A stretch of 64,000 bases of DNA. It comes from Acanthaster planci (Eukaryota > Echinodermata > Asteroidea > Valvatida > Acanthasteridae). The stretch spans positions 592,602 through 656,601 of the forward strand of contig NW_019091408.1 in assembly GCF_001949145.1 (NCBI RefSeq), given 5' to 3'. Numbering within the stretch: the first letter of the stretch is position 1; the number at the start of each line of letters is the position of its first letter. Shown in pieces: positions 56,384 through 64,000 of this stretch. A program made the position numbers and the translations under genes. The notes beneath the pieces are model-generated. The model made no database searches. It saw only the letters and a program-made list of their open reading frames with translations, and had not been told where the DNA came from.

Positions 56384-58328
56384 ATGGGGTATGAAAGTTT
56401 TTCGTCATCGGATCCGAATAACTGGGGGCCACCGACACCTGGCCCTCCCGTGTATTCAGTTGCCATACTTCTGTCGGTTTTGGGCCTCTTTGGTCTTGTC
56501 GGTAACGCCTGCATGGTGTACATTATTTTGCGTCACAAGCACATGCGCACTGTGCCCAACGTCCTCATCCTCAACCTTGCGGTGGCTGACCTTCTCTACA
56601 TCCTCGTGCCCACGTCGTTCTACGTTGAGAGTCTGATCAACAACATCTGGGACCTGCCTGAGTGGGTCTGCAAGCTAGAGAGCTACGTGGTGCACGTGGC
56701 GCAGTACGCGAGCGTCTTTGCATTGACCGTTCTAAGCTGGGACCGCCACGCCGCTGTTACCAAGGTGCCACTCCGGGAGGCCAAATTTCTCCGTGCTATC
56801 GCCCTGGTGTCGATCGTGTGGCTGACCTCTGGTCTCCTATCCATCCCTGCCCTGGTGTTTGCCAAGCTCGACACTACTAATCGAAACTGCCGTCGCTCTG
56901 CCGAGGACACTCCCACTAGAAAGGTCCTTATACTTGTTTGGATGCTGGCTGGCTTTGGGATACCTCTCATCGTCATAGCTTTTTTCTACTTGAAAATTGC
57001 CATCCACATTTGTCGTAGTACTAACTCAAAGAGGTTTGTATGATGTAGCCGATACGATTTGAAACGCTTTAAATCCTTCGTCGGAAAAACGACGAGTGAC
57101 GAAAAGAACGGTCGACGAGTGGCATGATTATTTTTCAATGCAAGAAGGGGCTCTCCGAATACTGACGAATATTCCAAATGGAATACAAATCAAGTACCTA
57201 TAGATTTCGTTCATGCAAAGATGAACTCATAATTATCTAGGTCCACTCGAACCTATGTCTATGCACACTCACGTTTAGGACTTCAAGCAATTGACGAGGA
57301 GTTGGTACATGTATTACATACCTTCGCTCATCCCAAGTGAACTGAAAAATGTCACAGCTACAGATGCGCGAAGCTTTTTGTGCCCTCGTCAATTACTTTT
57401 TCAGAGCGCAGATGTCAAGGAGGCCTGCACAAGTGTTGGCATGTGTTAATAAATGACTCTTTACCCACTGAGTGTTCGAGGCCATGCATCATGAAATAAC
57501 TGTCCTTCCCAGTGCCTTGAAATCAGAAACTATGGCACACTGTGTAAATGTAAAAACAACGTTTAGAGCTTAAACACCTTTTACACCAACATTTTCCATA
57601 CGTTTAACCCACGATGTGTTTCCTGAAATGTGTTTAGGAATGTGTTTAAATGGTACACGCTTTTTCATTGTACATGCATAGATCTTTGAAATCCGCTTAG
57701 CATTTTAACACATTCTTAATCGCATGGCAATAAACATGTCGTGGTTAAACATACTATAAAAGTGGGTAGATAAAAGCGTTTAGAAATGTGTTTAAACGCT
57801 AAGCACTTTTTTTTTTTACATGTAAAGGCAACCTTTAAGGTGCATGTATCCCCCTGTACTACAAGGTGTTGTTCTGTAATAGACTTTACTGTATTGTGTT
57901 GACCACACAGATTCCCCAACATCAATGTTGCCTTAGCCAAACAGATGCGAGACCGGAAGCGCTTGGCCGTGTCTGTCTTGATCATCATCCTCTTCTTTGC
58001 CCTGTGTTGGGGGACCTTCTTCTCCTACTACATAGGTATCCACTTCTCGACGACATCCGAAGCCCACCGCAACGCGTCCTACATCATGCCGATAGTCAAC
58101 ACGTGTTTAGATCCCTGGCTCCTCTTTGCCATCAGTTCCAATCACCGGGCGAGCTTAATCGGCTTCCTCTGCGGTGCTTGCCGGCGGCCAAAAAGAGGCG
58201 CTCGCAAAGCAGACTTAACCTCTGGGCAAGTAAAGAGATACACGCGTACCGGTAGCAGTGGAGTAACTGGAACCAGTGCTGAAACTGGTTCCACTTTGTT
58301 AGGTCCAGCTACCAACTGCAATAAGTAG
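56384..58328 (+). CDS. Class A (rhodopsin-like) neuropeptide GPCR, bombesin/CCHamide-like
   Basis: Two exons, 56384-57033 and 57911-58328 (ag|gtttgt ... cacacag|att, phase 2), encode 355 residues, a normal length for a small peptide receptor. I chose ATG 56384: upstream in-frame sequence offers only a TTG. Landmarks are N41 in TM1, D69 in TM2 (LNLAVADLL), C96 before TM3 and C169 in loop 2 for the disulfide, W146 in TM4 and P194 in TM5. The intron sits at R217 in intracellular loop 3. MRTVPNVLILNLAVADL and QMRDRKRLAVSVL resemble bombesin, CCHamide and endothelin-type receptors. DRY is DRH (120-122), CWxP is CWGT (249-252) and NPxxY is DPWLLF (284-289). A possible palmitoyl Cys pair is C304/C307. 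Subfamily is tentative. Confidence 0.88.
57034..57910 (+). other. Intron of the peptide receptor gene
   Basis: This 877-bp intron has donor gtttgt and acceptor ccacacag. It contains repeated gtgtttaaa/tttaaacac-like words at 57,560-57,810, perhaps a degraded inverted repeat. No ORF of note lies in it. Confidence 0.7.
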
Positions 58329-58800
58329 TTGTTAACCTTTGCTCCCTTCCCAGCGTTTTTGCAAGACCAAATTTGGAGTTAGGCTTTGTCAATTTTATTT
58401 TATACTGCCTTGTACCGTTGAATACTGTGCGGTTGTCCCCATAAGTCGTAAATCGACCCGCAATCACCCCGCCGAACTCACTCAAAATACTTCGAACAGT
58501 ATGAATACACATGCTAATATAATGTATCGTAATAACAATATCATTAAATTGGGTGATCATGCACCCATCTATACTACTTACTTGAGGGTGCAACTGCCTG
58601 CACAGGGCCACCGACTTGAATACAATATCAAATTTGTTACCAGGCAATAGTTGGACGGCTGCCAAAGATCTGAGGGTCGTTCGCTCCTCAATAACATTAT
58701 CTTTATGGGAAACATAAACCATATTGATATACTGTCGTTGAAATCAAAGAAGAAGAGCAAAAAGGATTCCTGGGATAAATAAAGGCGTCTGTCAAAACTG
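58329..58800 (+). other. 3' UTR of the peptide receptor gene
   Basis: Non-coding sequence follows the TAG at 58326-58328. The first good AATAAA is at 58778-58783, suggesting transcript end near 58,800. Confidence 0.5.
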
Positions 58801-59239
58801 CCGACGGAAAAAAAACAAGAAAAACCAACATCCAAAACTAAAAATAACAGGGCAATATAGGCTACAACTGCTAGCCTAGTAAAACGACAACTACAAAGAG
58901 CTAATTAGGAATAGTAATCGACAATTTCGCAAGTACATGTAATGCTATACAAATACACAGGCTACAACTGCTAGCCTGAGCACACCAGAGATATGGTAAT
59001 ACTCCGGGGACAACAAAAGAGATATATAGCAAGGCAAGCAAACAAAAAAACCGTGTCACTTGGCACCAAATGCTGCGTGCCCACTCAGCATGACTCTGCA
59101 CATGTTTTTTCCTCCATAGAATTTGCGCATAGATTTTAAGGTTTATTTTTCCAACTTACCAATATTATATAAGCATGGAACTTACACTGAAGGAAGATCG
59201 TGAAGCAAAGAGGGGTCTCAGAAATAGTTCATTGTTGTA

Positions 59240-59720
59240 ACGATATATCATGTGACATGTCACGTGACATTAAAAGTGCAATCTTTAAAGTACTATAACT
59301 TCTAAGGTGCACGTCCGATTGTGTTGAAACTTTGTATATAACTTTAAAGCCAAGTGTTCTGGAGGGAAAAAGACCTCAAGTTATGATGATAATATCACGT
59401 GACAAGTCACGTGACTTTAAAGGTGCACTCTTTAATGGCCCGTTTCTCTTGAAATACAATGCAATAGGATTGAACCTTGCGTATAACTTCAGGACGAAGT
59501 GTTTTAGAGGACTGTTGACCTTGTGTGACGGTGATGATATCACGTGACACTATAGGTACTGTCTTTAAATTTCTCCTGAAGTAGGCCTACACGTCCAATC
59601 GTGTTGCAACTTTGAATGTAGCTGGAAAACGAAGTATTTTACATCAATATTGATCTCATGTGATGATGACATCATGTGACCGGTCAAATGCCATTAAAAG
59701 TTAATGCCATTCAATCAATT
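59240..59720. repeat. ~145-bp tandem repeat with paired CACGTG/CATGTG motifs
   Basis: Units restart at about 59245, 59392, 59537 and 59669. Each has a head such as atatcacgtgacaagtcacg and a shared gcacgtccgattgtgttgaa-like middle. Units are 70-80 percent alike by eye. The CACGTG palindromes are E-box-like. Confidence 0.65.
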
Positions 59721-60651
59721 GCATGCACGTCTGATCAGGATGGAATGTGCAACCTTTAAAAGATACCGCTCTTTTTCATTATAGTTGCATCAAGGATGGA
59801 CTCAAATGGTGATATGATACAGTTAAAATGATGTCATAATGACATCGATGAATTTATCAATGATTTTTGGTTTTTCTTTCAAATCGACTTTCTACACAGA
59901 TATACAGCCAATATAGCCGATATTTTGGCAACTCAGCTGTATTCCATGAAACTGTAATATTATCATATCAGATCTATTTTGTAAACATTCTTCTTTTATT
60001 ATACGATTTGACTAAAACAGCCAACTCCGAAACAGCCTGTGTTTGTTCACATACACCACCTCTAGTTTTATATTTGTTACTCTTTATTGACACAGATCCT
60101 AGACATTTGCAAACCCCTCACGTCTGTAGTCTATTTTTTAATGTGTACTTGTTGATGGTGTATTAAATTATCATTTGTCTTTCATGAGATGGAGGCTATA
60201 TCCCGTCTTTACATTCCAAACACCATTTCTCTCATTGTGTGCAAACCATGACTGTATTTGAATTTAATTTAACCTATGGGCCCCAATTTTTGGCGGCCTT
60301 CACTGGGTGGATAACTTTTTCCCCTCTTATATTTAATTTTAAATTCTGGAATATAATTCTCCATATTTATGCCATATTGATGTTGTCTCGTTTTAATGAA
60401 TATCTCATTTATATATTGACCCTCCATGTATCGTATGTTATGTACTATCTTTGTTTGTGTTGCTCTCTGTGGAGAGACACACCCCTCTGGCAACAGTGTT
60501 CGAATTTACTCTTTGTAATTTCTCCTAGGCAGCCTTTCAGAATCTTCTTTGTCGTCCTGTCTGTGTACTTGTTATAAGATGTAATGTCTTTTATTGTGAA
60601 ATACCTGTATGTTTGGTATTTGTAAATGTGTATTGTATCTCTGTGCTTATA
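59721..60651. other. Intergenic, possibly a LINE 3' remnant
   Basis: This is AT-rich sequence with a hydrophobic-looking but unsupported frame at 60239-60577. Together with the tail after the palindromic MITE (gaataaactattgttgtaat followed by attatt repeats to about 61048) it could be the 3' end of a LINE into which the MITE inserted. No RT-like peptide is visible. Confidence 0.3.
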
Positions 60652-60993
60652 CAGGGTGTCCCAGAAAAAAAAACCAAGCCCTGGGGAAAGGGGTTAATCA
60701 TGAGATATGATTATAATATATAAAGATCTCCGAAAAGTAGAAGCAGTATTCTTTCTAATGATACCTTGATGGTATCCCTCCTGTCATGCATGACTGAACG
60801 CCATTGTCTTGAGAATGCCCCATTTTCAAGACAACGGTGTTCAGTCATGCATGCCACGAGGGATACTATCAAGGTATCATTAGAAAGAATACTGCTTCTA
60901 CTTTTCGGAGATCCTTATACATTATAATCATATCTCATGGTTTGGGCATATTAACCCCTTTCCTCAAGGTTTGTTTTTTTCTGGGACACCCTG
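60652..60993. mobile_element. Long palindromic Tc1/mariner-like MITE with TA flanks
   Basis: The ends cagggtgtcccagaaaaaaa and tttttttctgggacaccctg are inverted repeats, and TA flanks both sides (60650-60651, 60994-60995). Nearly the whole 342 bp is self-complementary: the arms run through gtagaagcagtattctttct / agaaagaatactgcttctac and meet near 60820. It has no ORF. Confidence 0.8.
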
Positions 60994-61049
60994 TATTTTG
61001 TACTTTGCCTGAATAAACTATTGTTGTAATTATCATTATTATTATTAAC

Positions 61050-61817
61050 CTTTAGCCGTCCCACTCTCCCACTCTTTCCGGACTTTACGGCTCTCCTGAA
61101 GTTTCAGAAGTAATTGAGATCGAAACGTGCATCAAATCCCCATACAAATTTCCTACATAGGCTTCTCACATACTATACTGGAATTAGTATTAAGGCTTCA
61201 CGCCTGGAAATAGTGCAGTAATTGCTTTGATGAGTAGGCATGGACGTCGAATCAACGGAGTTGCGAATGTTGCCATTAACGCTAATGGACAAAAATGAAG
61301 GATTCTCATTACTGAGTAGACTTGGGAATTAAACACTCAAACCCATTTGTTAATGTAAAACCACTGGATGCTGTTGCAGACTGATATACGTGTATTATGT
61401 TTATTTTATTTCGTGGTAGATACGTACATATGCAGACCCATTATGATGAACTATAAACATCTTGACATATCGGTTTTCATAGCGGGAGGAAAAGAGACCA
61501 ACAAATACAGTGTAAAATAATCAGATGTATAAAATACAGTCGCGTCAAAAACTTTGCACATGAGGTAATTTATGATAGAAAGGTTGACTTCCTACCTCTG
61601 TTTTCTACAATAATTACTGTTGTTTCCATTGCTGTATAATTATTTCAACTACTACTCTTTCTATATGTTTTTATCAAAAGTTTCTGCCGTTTTTTTCACT
61701 TTGAATGATGCTTTTCATGCCGATAATAAATTATCGTAGATACATCATCTTCAGCAGCATTACGTTTGGTCGTGGCGAACGAGGAAAAACTCTCTCCAGT
61801 TTTGGTCACGTGAACAT
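61050..61817. other. Intergenic DNA, nothing recognised
   Basis: This is AT-rich, with only short frames and no repeat family that I can name. Confidence 0.4.
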
Positions 61818-62048
61818 TAGGGCCGTTTTCCAATTCTCAACTTCGTCTCCGTCTCAGGCTCCGTCTCGATTGTAGGCTTGAAGCGTTTATATTAAATTGA
61901 AAAACTGTAATGTTTGGCTCTTTTGCATCCCATTTGATGTTTTGTGGCACTATTAGACTTACTACTGTGCTTACAACTTCAAAGTCAGGTAGTAAAAAAG
62001 GGTTAAGCCCTCAGACGGAGCCGAAGTTGAGTATTGAAAAACGGCTCA
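61818..62048. mobile_element. Inverted-repeat MITE
   Basis: The left end gggccgttttccaattctca and right end gagtattgaaaaacggctc are inverted copies. Inner arms match too (caacttcg / cgaagttg, ggctccgtct / agacggagcc), about 45 bp in all. Confidence 0.6.
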
Positions 62049-62661
62049 GGTTATTCAGATTAAGGTGGGTCATATTGTGGATCGTTCGTTCTCCCATTTT
62101 CTCTCATTGTGTTGCCTTGTATAAAACATCAAGTTTGAAGTGCAGTTTTTTTTGGAAACAACATTTGGCATCGAAATTTGCTTAATATTAACGAAATGTA
62201 AACTTAGCGTTCAGTATGACATGTATTCGAATTATATTGCCTTCTAATTTTATTTTTCTTCATATATATATTTTCTTTATAACTATAATTGTATTCACAC
62301 ACGCAAAGGTTTAAAATCACTGAATTTCTATGTAGAACCTTTTTATGAAGTTTAAATTTATTCAAAGTTTTAATGACTCGTAAAATTATTCTGACGACGC
62401 GTAAACCAAACACAAATTTATATTTAACAAATTTTCTCATTGTGTAACCATTTGTCTCCTAAAATAATTAATTTAAAATAATAATGAGTGAAAATAATTT
62501 TTTGGAAATTTTATTGAAGTTATTCTTGTACTTGCAAATAAACTCTGCGTAGTGTAGAATTGCTACACTGGGGATCCAATTATTTCAAATTACGTAATTA
62601 AAAAAATTCTGCCAAATGCAAAAACCTCCTTTTAATTTGTACCTCTGTAGATGCTGGAACA
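62049..62661. other. Very AT-rich intergenic DNA
   Basis: No gene or repeat is identified between the MITE and the left copy of the direct repeat. Confidence 0.4.
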
Positions 62662-64000
62662 AAACCAAGGACCTTTGAAGGAAAAGTCGCAGGAAACTGA
62701 ATTAACAAGGACTCAGACACTAATTTTTGACTTAAAAAAAAGGACCAAAAAAGTTTATTAATGAAAAAGTACAGGAAAAATGAAAAAAACTAAAAGGACT
62801 CAAGGACTAAGGACTAAAAAACACCCAAAGACTAAAACTTTAAAAGACTCAAAACCAAAACCCAAACCCAACACAGTGCGTAAAATGGACCTTATGAGTT
62901 TACACTCAGACTTCAATCACTGACTACTAGCAGAATAGGATTCAAGCAGAAAAACCACACTCCAGTTAGGAGGAACAATACATAGGTACATGTGAAGGTG
63001 ACTGGTCTCTGCTGATCTGCTACACTGAGTGTGACCAGACCATGTGGTAACTCTATATGGGGGAAGCTGGGGCTTAAACAAATAAACAGGGGGGCACACT
63101 ACTAGAAAAAAACCCAAGAACTCTAAACTAAAGTTAAACATTTTTAAAGGGGAACTACTTCATGTACATCAGTCTCGGAACTCCTCTGGTGGAGGAATGG
63201 CAGGAGCGGAAATCTGGTCCGACTGCTTCGGTGTTGCCTCATGTACGCCATGGTCTCATTGTGAAGGTTGGGCCAAAAGAACTTCTGCTCCACGAGTTTT
63301 AGCATCTGTCCATAGCTTAGTGTCTCCATACTGTGATGAAGGCTCCTGAAGATGTCATACCTCATCCCATGGGGTAGTACCGTCAAGTATTTGACCTTGG
63401 CTCCAACAGGCCTGTATAACAGTAGGCCACCCTTCACTTCCAGGTTATCCCACACCTGTAGCAACTGCTGCACCACCTTGGGCTCATGGGCCATCTTGCT
63501 ACCACTCATCCTCTTGGGACCATCCAGCTTCGTATCCACGACCCTCCGTATGGCTGGATCTCGCTGCTGGGCTTCCCGCAGACTGTGTCCACTTGTTGTG
63601 CCTCCACTCTCATGGTTTGGCTCGTCATCGAATCGAGCACTGGCAGGGACTGCTTTTGGGTGTCTAGAGGGGACTCTGGGGGGCTTCAGGACTGTTGGGT
63701 GCGAGAGGTACCGTGATCGATACCCGGATCTTCCACCAAAAATTAAAAAAAAAAGTAACAGGGAAAAATGGAACACCATAGGGAATTCGCAAAACAACAA
63801 AAACTCTAACTAAACCAAGGATCTTTGAAGGAAAAGTCGCAGGAAACTGAATAAACAAGGACTCAGACACCAATATTTGACTTCAAAAACAGGACAAAAA
63901 AAATTTATTAACGAAAAAGTACAGGAAAAATGAAAAAAAAAACCTAAAAGGACTCAAGGACTAAAAAAACACCCAAAGACTGAAACTTTAAAAGACTCAA
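62662..64000 (-). mobile_element. Ty3/gypsy-like LTR element remnant (right end cut by the window)
   Basis: A ~195-bp sequence starting aaaccaaggacctttgaagg at 62662 recurs directly as aaaccaaggatctttgaagg at 63812 and runs to the window end. The segment between encodes a minus-strand integrase piece. Two direct repeats around a retroviral-type integrase fragment suggest LTRs of an internally deleted element. The full LTR limits cannot be seen. Confidence 0.5.
63144..63800 (-). pseudogene. Ty3/gypsy integrase zinc-binding domain fragment
   Basis: The 218-codon minus-strand frame contains SLREAQQRDPAIRRVVDTKL, VQQLLQVWDNLEVKGGLLLY, RYDIFRSLHHSMETLSYGQM and FFWPNLHNETMAYMRQH. These match the region before and within the integrase H2C2 domain of Ty3/gypsy polyproteins. 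The terminal Cys pair is replaced (QHRSS), and RT and the catalytic core are absent, so it is a relic. The N-terminal ~30 residues are hydrophobic and probably not genuine. Confidence 0.7.

Noticed and set aside
60239-60577. 112-codon hydrophobic frame
   Set aside because: AT-rich sequence readily gives Leu/Phe/Ile-rich frames; no signal of a gene, no splice context and no family resemblance.
63352-63813. 153-codon plus-strand frame at the right edge
   Set aside because: It is antisense to the gypsy integrase fragment, which has clear family similarity on the minus strand.
1-64000. CRISPR arrays, bacterial operons, rRNA genes
   Set aside because: Nothing of the kind is present; gene structure and repeats are those of an animal nuclear genome.

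Overview
The window is animal nuclear DNA. Genes are split into many short GT-AG exons with GC-rich coding sequence inside AT-rich introns, and the non-coding space is crowded with transposon relics. The main gene is a twitchin/projectin-type giant muscle kinase, a family known from invertebrates. The second gene is a class A neuropeptide receptor. Together with the transposons (piggyBac-, hAT- and mariner-like MITEs, a LINE with an L1-like ORF1, a Ty3/gypsy fragment) this suggests a marine invertebrate, perhaps an echinoderm or another non-vertebrate deuterostome. The phylum is inference only.

Positions 1-43,090 (+ strand) hold the 3' part of the twitchin-like gene. I resolve 45 exons from 550 to the TAA at 41,697. 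Their lengths add to one uninterrupted frame of 2,621 residues. The domain order is Ig-FN3-FN3-FN3-Ig-FN3-FN3-Ig-FN3-FN3-FN3-Ig-Ig-FN3-FN3-Ig-Ig-FN3-kinase-Ig-Ig-[IQ + acidic linker]-Ig. The 5' part lies outside the window. Unusual points are a kinase with Ser in place of the catalytic-loop Asn and DLG in place of DFG, a pre-kinase linker with two basophilic phosphosite motifs on small exons, and an IQ-like motif plus a Glu/Val-rich linker between the last Ig domains. The introns carry at least four piggyBac-like TTAA MITEs, a hAT-like element with an 8-bp target duplication, several other inverted-repeat elements, a 33-bp minisatellite interrupted by an assembly gap (35,712-35,972), and two introns whose 5' parts look built from degenerate tandem copies of the preceding exon end and its splice donor.

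Positions 43,090-56,380 are intergenic. They hold MITEs, a 754-bp element with ~120-bp terminal inverted repeats, a 500-bp element packed with palindromic iterons, and a decayed non-LTR retrotransposon (about 49,350-53,700).

Positions 56,384-58,328 (+) encode a complete two-exon, 355-residue rhodopsin-class receptor, nearest in look to bombesin/CCHamide-type peptide receptors but with altered DRY, CWxP and NPxxY motifs. Downstream are a ~145-bp CACGTG-bearing tandem repeat, a long palindromic mariner-like MITE, a further inverted-repeat element, and at the right edge a minus-strand Ty3/gypsy integrase fragment between direct repeats. Nothing suggests that the two genes are functionally coupled; they simply share a strand.
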